From Rhodococcus sp. 105337 (GTDB lineage Bacteria; Actinomycetota; Actinomycetes; Mycobacteriales; Mycobacteriaceae), in NCBI RefSeq assembly GCF_012844225.1, contig NZ_JABAGQ010000005.1, positions 124,001 through 188,000 on the forward strand: 64,000 bases of DNA, read 5' to 3'. The notes beneath the pieces were generated by a model. It worked only from the letters and a program-made list of their open reading frames with translations, ran no database searches and was not told the origin of the DNA. Numbering within the stretch: position 1 is the first letter of the stretch; each line of letters opens with the position of its first letter. Both the position numbers and the translations under genes were made by a program. Of the stretch, positions 57,973-64,000 are shown piece by piece.

Positions 57973-59882
57973 CCACACCGCGCAAGCTCTCCTCTCGGTA
58001 CGAGCTGGGTGAGATCCTCGGCTTCGGCGGCATGTCCGAGGTACACCTCGCGCGGGACACACGGCTCGGCCGGGACGTGGCGATCAAGGTTCTGCGTGCG
58101 GATCTCGCGCGCGATCCCACGTTCTATCTGCGTTTCCGTCGCGAAGCACAGAACGCCGCGGCGCTCAATCATCCCGCGATTGTCGCGGTCTACGACACCG
58201 GCGAGGCCGAGACCGATGCCGGGCCGCTGCCCTACATCGTCATGGAGTACGTCGAGGGCGACACCCTGCGCGACATCGTTCGCCGCGACGGCCCGATGGC
58301 ACCCAAGCGCGCGATGGAGGTCATCGCCGACGTCTGCGCAGCGCTGGACTTCAGCCACCGCAACATGATCGTGCACCGGGACGTCAAGCCCGCGAACGTC
58401 ATGATCAACAAGGCCGGGGCCGTGAAGGTCATGGACTTCGGCATCGCCCGTGCGTTGTCGGACGCCGCCAGCCCCATGACGCAGACCGCCGCCGTGATCG
58501 GTACGGCCCAGTACCTGTCGCCCGAGCAGGCGCGCGGCGAGCAGGTCGACGCGCGGTCGGACGTGTATTCCGTCGGCTGCGTGCTGTTCGAAATCCTCAC
58601 CGGCGAACCGCCGTTCAAGGGCGACTCTCCCGTGGCGGTCGCATACCAGCACGTCCGGGAGGATCCGCCGCTGCCGTCGTCGGTGAATCCGTCGATTCCG
58701 CACGAGCTCGACTCGGTGATCCTGAAGGCGATGGCGAAGAATCCCGCCAACCGCTACCAGTCCGCAGCCGAGATGCGCAGCGACCTGATCCGGGTACTCA
58801 ACGGTCAGCGACCCAGCGCTCCGATGGTGATGACCGACGAGGACCGCACCACCCTGCTCGACTCCGCGGATACGAATCCGGGACGGCACGCGCGAGTGGC
58901 GCCGGCCGCCCCGGCGGGTGCTGCGGGGAGCAGTGATTCCGGTGGAGGCGGCGGGTCGGTCACCAAGCGCGTGCTCCTCGGTCTCGTCGCGCTGGTGGTC
59001 GTGGGCATCGTGGGTGTGTTCCTGTGGTCGCTCGGTCCCGGTTCGACCGCCGCACAGGTGGCGGTCCCCGATGTCCGGAACCTGACCTCGGATGTGGCGG
59101 AGAACCAGCTGCAGGACGCCGGTTTCCGGGTGTCGATCCAGCAGAAGAACGATCCGGTGGTGGCACGTGGCAACGTCATCAACACCCGGCCCGTCTCGGG
59201 TACGCAGGTCGAAGAGGGATCGACCGTGACACTCGAGGTGTCGAGCGGGCCGGAGCAGGTGCAGATCCCCCGCCTCACCGGAATGTCGCAGCAGCGGGCC
59301 GCGCAGGAGCTCGCCGCCGTGGGTCTGCGTCTCGGCTCGGACGTGCAGCGAGCGCCGTCGGACGCCGACGATGTGGATCTCGTGGTCGGACAGAGCCCGG
59401 CCGCGGGCGCGAGCATCGAGCGTGACGGCGAAGTCACCATCACGCTGGGAAGCGGACCGGAACAGGTTCGGGTGCCCAACGTGGTCGGTCAGGCCACCGC
59501 CGTGGCCACCGGCAACATCGAAGGTGCCGGCTTCGAGGTCGTCGTCGAGCAGGTCGACTCGAGCGAGCCGGACGGCACTGTGGTGTCGACGAGCCCCGCG
59601 GGCGGCGCGTCCGCAGCACAAGGGTCGACGGTGACGATCAAGGTCTCCAACGGTGACCGCGTCGAGATGCCGGTGGTCACCAACCGCTCGGTGTCGGAGG
59701 CGCTGTCGGCGCTGCGGAGCGCCGGGTGGACCGGCTCCGCGTCGGATCTCGTGCAGACTCGTGAAGCCACGCTGTCCCCGGACCTGGTGGGCACCGTGAT
59801 CACCCAGGCGCAACCTCCGGGCTCGGAGATTTCCAAGACCCAGACGATCACGATCGGTGTCGGAGTTCTCGGTATCCGCTGA
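57969..59882 (+). CDS. pknB: Ser/Thr protein kinase PknB with PASTA repeats
   Basis: A 637-residue kinase. The domain at about 12-275 has [38 protein letters not shown] and [11 protein letters not shown] transmembrane helix lies at about 335-355 ([21 protein letters not shown]). Four extracellular PASTA repeats follow ([79 protein letters not shown]), which sense muropeptides or lipid II. It is essential in mycobacteria. The operon ends with a strong hairpin. Confidence 0.97.
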   Translation: MTTPRKLSSRYELGEILGFGGMSEVHLARDTRLGRDVAIKVLRADLARDPTFYLRFRREAQNAAALNHPAIVAVYDTGEAETDAGPLPYIVMEYVEGDTLRDIVRRDGPMAPKRAMEVIADVCAALDFSHRNMIVHRDVKPANVMINKAGAVKVMDFGIARALSDAASPMTQTAAVIGTAQYLSPEQARGEQVDARSDVYSVGCVLFEILTGEPPFKGDSPVAVAYQHVREDPPLPSSVNPSIPHELDSVILKAMAKNPANRYQSAAEMRSDLIRVLNGQRPSAPMVMTDEDRTTLLDSADTNPGRHARVAPAAPAGAAGSSDSGGGGGSVTKRVLLGLVALVVVGIVGVFLWSLGPGSTAAQVAVPDVRNLTSDVAENQLQDAGFRVSIQQKNDPVVARGNVINTRPVSGTQVEEGSTVTLEVSSGPEQVQIPRLTGMSQQRAAQELAAVGLRLGSDVQRAPSDADDVDLVVGQSPAAGASIERDGEVTITLGSGPEQVRVPNVVGQATAVATGNIEGAGFEVVVEQVDSSEPDGTVVSTSPAGGASAAQGSTVTIKVSNGDRVEMPVVTNRSVSEALSALRSAGWTGSASDLVQTREATLSPDLVGTVITQAQPPGSEISKTQTITIGVGVLGIR

Positions 59883-59895
59883 TCGCTCCCGCGTG

Positions 59896-59936
59896 ACGAC
59901 GAAGGTCCCGGACATCATGTCCGGGACCTTCGTCGT
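59896..59936. terminator. Bidirectional terminator between pknB and pabA
   Basis: A near-perfect 41-base palindrome: ACGACGAAGGTCCCGGACAT and its reverse complement around a single central C, forming a 17-19 bp stem with a small loop, between convergent pknB and pabA. Confidence 0.88.
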
Positions 59937-59948
59937 AGTGCGTGCGGG

Positions 59949-60611
59949 TCAGGCAGCGCCACCGTCGAGCGCGCGTGCCATTTCGGCCTCCAGCTGCGCG
60001 ACGAGAGTCTCCTCCGGCGCCTCGCCGCACATCCCGAGCCAGTTCGCGAGCATCCGGTGACCACCTTGGGTGAGCACGGACTCGGGGTGGAACTGCACGC
60101 CGTGGATCGGCAACTCGGAGTGGCGCAACGCCATGATGACGCCGCTCTCGGTGTGACCGGTCGCCTCGAGCTCGGCGGGCATGGTTTCGGGAAGGACGGT
60201 CAGCGAGTGGTAGCGCGTGGCGGTGAAGGGACTGGGCAGGCCCGCGAGAACACCGGTGTCGTTGTGCCGCACGACGCTGGTCTTGCCGTGCAGCAGTTCA
60301 GGGGCCCGGTCGACCGTCGCGCCGAAGGCGACCCCGATCGACTGGTGTCCCAGACATACGCCGAGCAGCGGAGTGCTCGTGTCGGCGCACGCCTTGACGA
60401 GGTCGATGCTCACGCCCGCACGCTCGGGGGTGCCCGGTCCCGGGCTCAGCAGCACACCGTCGAAGTCCTGGGCGACACGGGCCAGGGCGCCGGGCGCGGT
60501 GAGCCGGTCGTCGTCGTTGCGCCACACGTCGGCCGTCGTGCCGAGCTGCCCGAGATACTGGACCAGATTGAAGACGAAGCTGTCGTAGTTGTCGACGACC
60601 AGGATGCGCAT
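59949..60611 (-). CDS. pabA: Aminodeoxychorismate/anthranilate synthase glutaminase component
   Basis: A 220-residue class I glutamine amidotransferase. The triad is Cys86 ([14 protein letters not shown]), His175 and Glu177 ([11 protein letters not shown]); the oxyanion region is [13 protein letters not shown]. It supplies ammonia to PabB for folate or TrpE for tryptophan synthesis; in actinobacteria this locus (Rv0013-like) usually serves both and is called trpG/pabA. The C-terminal extension to 220 residues is normal for the group. A DUF881 gene lies 20 bases upstream. Confidence 0.93.
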   Translation of the reverse strand: MRILVVDNYDSFVFNLVQYLGQLGTTADVWRNDDDRLTAPGALARVAQDFDGVLLSPGPGTPERAGVSIDLVKACADTSTPLLGVCLGHQSIGVAFGATVDRAPELLHGKTSVVRHNDTGVLAGLPSPFTATRYHSLTVLPETMPAELEATGHTESGVIMALRHSELPIHGVQFHPESVLTQGGHRMLANWLGMCGEAPEETLVAQLEAEMARALDGGAA

Positions 60612-60631
60612 GCCACGAGAGTACCCACAGG

Positions 60632-61357
60632 TCAGCGGGCGGGCGCGCCCCCGGTATAGGCGGGAACGGACTTGTCGTCACCCGCGGTCTGCGTGTAGCC
60701 CAGCCCGTAGCGGGTCGCGTACTGCTTGTACAGCCGGATACCCGGTTCGGCCCCGAGGGCAGCCTCGAGACGCGAGCGGTCGCCGAGGGCGGTGATGACG
60801 TAGGGCGGGGAATACGTGCGGCCGTGGAGCAGCAGAGTGTTGCCGATACAGCGCGGCGCCGACGTCGCGACGATCCGCTGGTCCTGCATCGAGATGGCCT
60901 CGGCGCCGCCGGCCCACATCGCATTGAGCACGCTCTGGACGTCCTGCTGGTGCACCACGAGGTCGTCCGGCGACGCACCGGACGGATACTTACCGTCGGC
61001 GTCGCGCGACGCATCGGTGAGGGTCACCGTGATCCCCGGTCCGCGCAGAGCCGTCTGCCCCGCCGGATCCGCGACGGCGGAAAGTTCGTCGAGCACGGAC
61101 GCGACGTCGCCGTCGGTCGCGGCGACGCGGGCCTGCACCTGCGCGACCTGCTGGGCGAGGTCGTCACGGGTGGTCGCGAGGTCGTCGGTTCCGGATTGTG
61201 CGGCCCGGACCAGATCGGACAGGCGCGGCGAGTCACCGACGCGGAGTTCGTTGCCGTCGGAGACGCCGCGGGTGGTACCGATCAACAGACCACCCACGAG
61301 GCACACGGCCAGGGTCGCGGAACCCCAGGCCACTCGACGCGGCCGCCACTCGGACAC
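60632..61357 (-). CDS. DUF881 family membrane-anchored protein
   Basis: A 241-residue protein with an N-terminal signal-anchor ([21 protein letters not shown]), a coiled-coil segment at about 50-90 ([21 protein letters not shown]) and the DUF881 domain ([61 protein letters not shown]). It corresponds to Rv0012-type proteins always found beside crgA. The topology predicts an extracytoplasmic C-terminus; a divisome or envelope role is suspected but unproven. It is divergent from crgA. Confidence 0.9.
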   Translation of the reverse strand: MSEWRPRRVAWGSATLAVCLVGGLLIGTTRGVSDGNELRVGDSPRLSDLVRAAQSGTDDLATTRDDLAQQVAQVQARVAATDGDVASVLDELSAVADPAGQTALRGPGITVTLTDASRDADGKYPSGASPDDLVVHQQDVQSVLNAMWAGGAEAISMQDQRIVATSAPRCIGNTLLLHGRTYSPPYVITALGDRSRLEAALGAEPGIRLYKQYATRYGLGYTQTAGDDKSVPAYTGGAPAR

Positions 61358-61380
61358 CTCACCCCTCCGTTCCGGCCTTA

Positions 61381-61420
61381 CGTTAGCGTGAACAGGACAG
61401 CGTTAGCGTATACAGCACAG
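61381..61420. repeat. Tandem 20-bp repeat in the crgA/DUF881 divergent promoter
   Basis: CGTTAGCGTGAACAGGACAG and CGTTAGCGTATACAGCACAG are adjacent 20-base units, 17 of 20 identical. The 20-base period places both on one face of DNA. The second unit includes GTATAC/TATACA, a possible crgA -10. Confidence 0.55.
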
Positions 61421-61480
61421 GTAGCTGCCCAACTTACTCCGCTCGTCCGGCACGGGCGGAGTCGCAAGAACGAGGACACG

Positions 61481-61747
61481 ATGCCCAAGTCGAAGGTACG
61501 TAAGAAGGACGACAGCGCGGCCCCCAGGACGGTGAGCCGCACACCGGTGAAGGTGAAAGCTGCGCCGTCGAGCACCCTCTACGTGTCGGTGATGCTCGGC
61601 CTCATGATCATCGGTTTGCTGTGGCTGGTGGTGTATTACCTGGCCGCAGAACAGATTTCGTGGATGAATTCGCTGGGTGCCTACAACTTCCTCATCGGAT
61701 TCGGGTTCATGGTGGCCGGGCTCGTCATGACGATGAGATGGCGCTGA
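61481..61747 (+). CDS. crgA: Cell division protein CrgA
   Basis: An 88-residue protein: a basic N-terminus ([14 protein letters not shown]) and two membrane helices ([23 protein letters not shown] and [20 protein letters not shown]), the typical CrgA/UPF0233 layout. It recruits and stabilises divisome proteins such as FtsI and FtsQ and coordinates growth and septation. ATG 61481 has CGAGGAC upstream. It is transcribed from the repeat-containing divergent region. Confidence 0.95.
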   Translation: MPKSKVRKKDDSAAPRTVSRTPVKVKAAPSSTLYVSVMLGLMIIGLLWLVVYYLAAEQISWMNSLGAYNFLIGFGFMVAGLVMTMRWR

Positions 61748-61762
61748 AATCGCGCCTCGTTC

Positions 61763-61815
61763 TGTGGATTACATCTTTGTTATTCATCCCCACCTGGGGA
61801 TAACCCTGTGTACAA
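61763..61815. other. Cluster of three DnaA-box-like 9-mers
   Basis: TGTGGATTA (61763-61771), TGGGGATAA (61795-61803) and TGTGTACAA (61807-61815) all differ at one position from DnaA-box forms TGTGGATAA or TGTGGACAA and share orientation. They lie in an AT-rich intergenic stretch between crgA and the PH-domain gene, also containing the palindrome ATCCCCA-CC-TGGGGAT. Confidence 0.4.
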
Positions 61816-61833
61816 AGCGATGTGAGGGCTGAC

Positions 61834-62289
61834 GTGAGCGCCGAGAACACACCACGGTGGTCCACTCCGCCCGGCGCCGTCGTGGCCCTTGCTGCCGGAG
61901 GCGTCGCGCTCGCGGTGGCGGCTGCGACGGCGGTCGATGCGGCCGGACGTGTCCTCGTGGGGGTCGCGGCCGCACTGGTGCTCGCATTCGCTGCCTCCGC
62001 CTGGCGCCAGCGTCCCCGCCTCGAGGTTCTACCCGAATCCTCGGGACTCGCCGTGACCCGGCTGACGGGACGACGCGAGTACCCGGCCGCGGCGCTGCAC
62101 CGCGTGCGACTCGTGGAGTATCCCCGCATGGGCAGGCGGGTGCCCATGCTGGAAATCGACACTATTGATCCTCGCGACGGCTCCGAGAGCCTGATGATCT
62201 TCGGTCGCTGGGATCTGGGAGCCGACCCCCGCGAGGTGCACGAAGCACTCGGCGCGCGGGGGCTGGCACCCGATCACAAGCCCAGCTGA
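61834..62289 (+). CDS. PH-domain-like small membrane protein
   Basis: A 151-residue protein with two hydrophobic segments at about 13-32 and 34-54 (PPGAVVALAAGGVALAVAAA, then GVAAALVLAFAASAW) and a C-terminal beta-rich bacterial PH-like domain (LEVLPESSGLAVTRLTGRREYPAAALHRVRLVEYPRMGRRVPMLEIDT). It corresponds to the Rv0010c-type genes beside crgA. The function is unknown. GTG 61834 has GAGGG five bases upstream. Its 3' end overlaps the convergent rhomboid gene by 16 bases. Confidence 0.8.
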   Translation: MSAENTPRWSTPPGAVVALAAGGVALAVAAATAVDAAGRVLVGVAAALVLAFAASAWRQRPRLEVLPESSGLAVTRLTGRREYPAAALHRVRLVEYPRMGRRVPMLEIDTIDPRDGSESLMIFGRWDLGADPREVHEALGARGLAPDHKPS

Positions 62290-63200
62290 GCCCGTAAGCG
62301 AAGAACCGCGACCACGACCACCGCCACGACGAGGATGGCGACCGCACCGAGTGCGACCCATCCCGTGCGAGTCGCCCGCGCGCGATCGTTGCCCGCACGG
62401 AGCGATTGCGGCCCGTACAGCAGTGCCGCGGTGGCGGCCGCACCTGCCACCAGCCCGCCGAGATGTCCCCACAGGGAGATCCCCGGGATCGTGATGCTGA
62501 TGACCACATTCAGCGCGACGACCGCCAGCACCGGAGCGGGACTGCGGCGGAGCCTCATGAGGATCACCGCTTGGGCGCCGAGCAATCCGAAGACCGCACC
62601 GGACGCGCCGGCCGTGACGGCCCCGGTCTGCAGGAGCATCACCGCGGCGGAACCGCCGAGGATCGAGATCACGTACACCGACAGGTAACGGGCGCGGCCG
62701 AGAACCAACTCGGTGTCGCGGCCGATGATCCAGAGCGCGAACATGTTGATCGCGAGATGCATCAGGCCGAAGTGCAGGAATCCGCTGCCGATAATCCGGA
62801 TGTAGTCACCGTTGGCGGCGATCGCCGGCGGCCACAGAGCCCAGTCGAGAAACAGCGGTGACGACCGCTCGTTGTTCATCACGCTGCCGGACTGTGCGGC
62901 CGTGACGAGGAAGACCAGGACGTTCAGCGCGATGAGCGTGTACGTCACGATCGGGGTCGTCTTCGCCGAACGTGCGGGCGCACCCGCGATGGTCCGGGCC
63001 TGCGGGGTGGACCGGGCGGCCTCGGCGACACAGTCCACGCAGTGCTGGCCGACCGCGGCCGGACGCAGGCACTCGGGACAGTACGGACGCCCGCATCGAG
63101 TGCAGGTGAGCAGAGTGGGGCGATCGGGGTGGCGGACGCACCTCGGCTGGGGCTGCCGGCCACCACCCTCGGCCGCAGGACCCCAGCCGGGGTTCGTCAT
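62274..63200 (-). CDS. Rhomboid family intramembrane serine protease
   Basis: A 308-residue protease. The N-terminus holds a Cys/His zinc-binding module (CVRHPDRPTLLTCTRCGRPYCPECL, then HCVDC). About seven helices follow. The catalytic Ser200 is in GASGAVFGLLG and His246 in GHLGGLVAG; the conserved HFGLMHLAINM loop provides the oxyanion residues. It cleaves membrane protein substrates within the bilayer. ATG 63200 is chosen over the longer frame because the zinc module then starts at residue 21, as in actinobacterial homologues. It is convergent with the PH-domain gene. Confidence 0.92.
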   Translation of the reverse strand: MTNPGWGPAAEGGGRQPQPRCVRHPDRPTLLTCTRCGRPYCPECLRPAAVGQHCVDCVAEAARSTPQARTIAGAPARSAKTTPIVTYTLIALNVLVFLVTAAQSGSVMNNERSSPLFLDWALWPPAIAANGDYIRIIGSGFLHFGLMHLAINMFALWIIGRDTELVLGRARYLSVYVISILGGSAAVMLLQTGAVTAGASGAVFGLLGAQAVILMRLRRSPAPVLAVVALNVVISITIPGISLWGHLGGLVAGAAATAALLYGPQSLRAGNDRARATRTGWVALGAVAILVVAVVVVAVLRLRAQLGL

Positions 63201-63210
63201 GGCACTTCTC

Positions 63211-63738
63211 TCAGGAGATGGTGATGCTGTTGATGACGACCTCGTCGACCGGACGGTCGGCGCGATCGGTGCTGGTCGTGGCGATCTCGTCGACGACCTT
63301 CTTCGAGTCGGCGTCCACGACCTCACCGAAGATCGTGTGGCGACGGTTGAGGTGCGGCGTCGGGCCGACGGTGATGAAGAACTGCGAGCCGTTGGTGCCC
63401 GGGCCCGCGTTTGCCATGGCGAGCAGGTAGCCGCGGTCGAACTGCAGTTCGGGGTGGAACTCGTCACCGAACTGGTAGCCCGGGCCGCCGCGACCGGTGC
63501 CGGTGGGGTCGCCGCCCTGGATCATGAAGCCGTCGATCACGCGGTGGAACACCGAACCGTCGTAGAACGGTCCGCTGGACTCGCCCTTCGCGTTCGCGGA
63601 CTTGTATTCCTTGGTGCCGGTGGCGAGTCCGACGAAGTTTTCCACGGTCTTCGGGGCATGGTTGCCGAAGAGCGCGATCACGATGTCTCCGCGGTTGGTG
63701 TGGAGGGTGGCGGTTGCTGTCTGATTCGGTGACGTCAT
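63211..63738 (-). CDS. ppiA: Cyclophilin-type peptidyl-prolyl isomerase
   Basis: A 175-residue cytoplasmic cyclophilin catalysing proline cis-trans isomerisation. The active-site strand is [27 protein letters not shown], then [35 protein letters not shown]; the catalytic Arg is in FHRV. ATG 63738 gives [24 protein letters not shown], as in Rv0009 homologues. It lies ten bases after the rhomboid start, so ppiA-rhomboid may be co-transcribed. Confidence 0.95.
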   Translation of the reverse strand: MTSPNQTATATLHTNRGDIVIALFGNHAPKTVENFVGLATGTKEYKSANAKGESSGPFYDGSVFHRVIDGFMIQGGDPTGTGRGGPGYQFGDEFHPELQFDRGYLLAMANAGPGTNGSQFFITVGPTPHLNRRHTIFGEVVDADSKKVVDEIATTSTDRADRPVDEVVINSITIS

Positions 63739-63842
63739 TCCCCTATGGTGCCATTCCTGGCTTCGGGGCCTACGCGGTCCTTCCCCTGTCGGCACCGCAC
63801 GACAGACGGGAACACGTGCTGCGGTATGGAAGAGTGGGACGT

Positions 63843-64000
63843 ATGACGAAGGTGAGCGACTCCAGCACCCGCAGCGGTTCCCTCCCCGACCTCGTATATC
63901 CCCTGGCACAGACGGGAAGCCTGAGCGACGCCCTGCATGTCGCCGGCGAGGGCGCGGTCACCCTGGCGCAGGGATCCGCGGCGGCAGGCCTCGTGCTCTC
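63843..64000 (+). CDS. Hypothetical protein, 5' part (runs off the window)
   Basis: An open frame from ATG 63843 to the edge, at least 52 codons: [20 protein letters not shown] then [20 protein letters not shown]. Codon use is like the neighbours (G/C third positions), and the divergent position 104 bases from ppiA is plausible for a promoter. I recognise no family from this fragment. Confidence 0.5.
   Translation, partial: MTKVSDSSTRSGSLPDLVYPLAQTGSLSDALHVAGEGAVTLAQGSAAAGLVL

Overview
The window is high-GC actinobacterial chromosome, most likely Rhodococcus or a close Nocardiaceae relative. I see no insertion sequence, prophage, integrase or CRISPR array. The strongest taxonomic and positional clue is the right third. 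It carries the conserved origin-proximal block fhaA-fhaB-pstP-rodA-pbpA-pknA-pknB, then pabA, a DUF881 gene, crgA, a PH-domain gene, a rhomboid protease and ppiA, with a tRNA-Leu(CAG) beside fhaA. This is the order known from mycobacteria near dnaA/gyrBA, so oriC probably lies a short way beyond the right edge. A parS-type 14-mer at 18063-18076 fits an origin-proximal position.

Layout. 1-7.4 kb: tail of a long-chain acyl-CoA ligase, a DUF5313 membrane protein, a GntR/FCD regulator divergent from rraA, an S4 RNA-binding protein, a CPD photolyase, a probable 30-residue peptide gene followed by a strong hairpin, and two nucleoside-diphosphate-sugar-epimerase-like proteins. 7.4-11.1 kb: a secreted lipocalin, a fasciclin lipoprotein (MPT83-like), an alpha/beta hydrolase and sigK-rskA; a SigK-like promoter precedes the fasciclin gene. 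11.1-20 kb: a PrmC-like methyltransferase, a MarR regulator divergent from an MMPL transporter, the bifunctional lysX, a histidine phosphatase, a broken GNAT gene and a PNPOx-like flavoprotein. 20-29.8 kb: a secreted cutinase-like hydrolase, a small secreted repeat protein, then an accessory catabolic-looking cluster (carotenoid oxygenase, two thiolase-family proteins, a duplicated HxlR regulator, an acyl-CoA ligase and a nitronate-monooxygenase-like flavoprotein).

29.9-49.7 kb: gltD/gltB glutamate synthase, a TetR regulator divergent from a FAD monooxygenase with a striking double operator, an acetolactate-synthase-like enzyme, catalase KatE, an HTH plus Clp-N protein with twin inverted-repeat operators, an F420-type luciferase-like oxidoreductase, a PAP2 phosphatase, an MFS transporter, GlsB and DUF5709 stress proteins, a LysE exporter, a DUF2510 membrane protein and a VOC protein. 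katE, glsB and the DUF5709 gene each have a promoter of the GTTT-N(14-16)-GGGTA(T/C) general-stress type, suggesting one stress sigma factor links them.

49.7-64 kb: the cell-growth signalling block. PknA/PknB kinases, PstP phosphatase and FHA proteins FhaA/FhaB act on the RodA-PbpA elongation machinery; their genes overlap or nearly touch, so they are probably co-transcribed. CrgA is a divisome component. Short intergenic sequences here hold tandem repeats upstream of crgA and a cluster of three DnaA-box-like 9-mers downstream of it.
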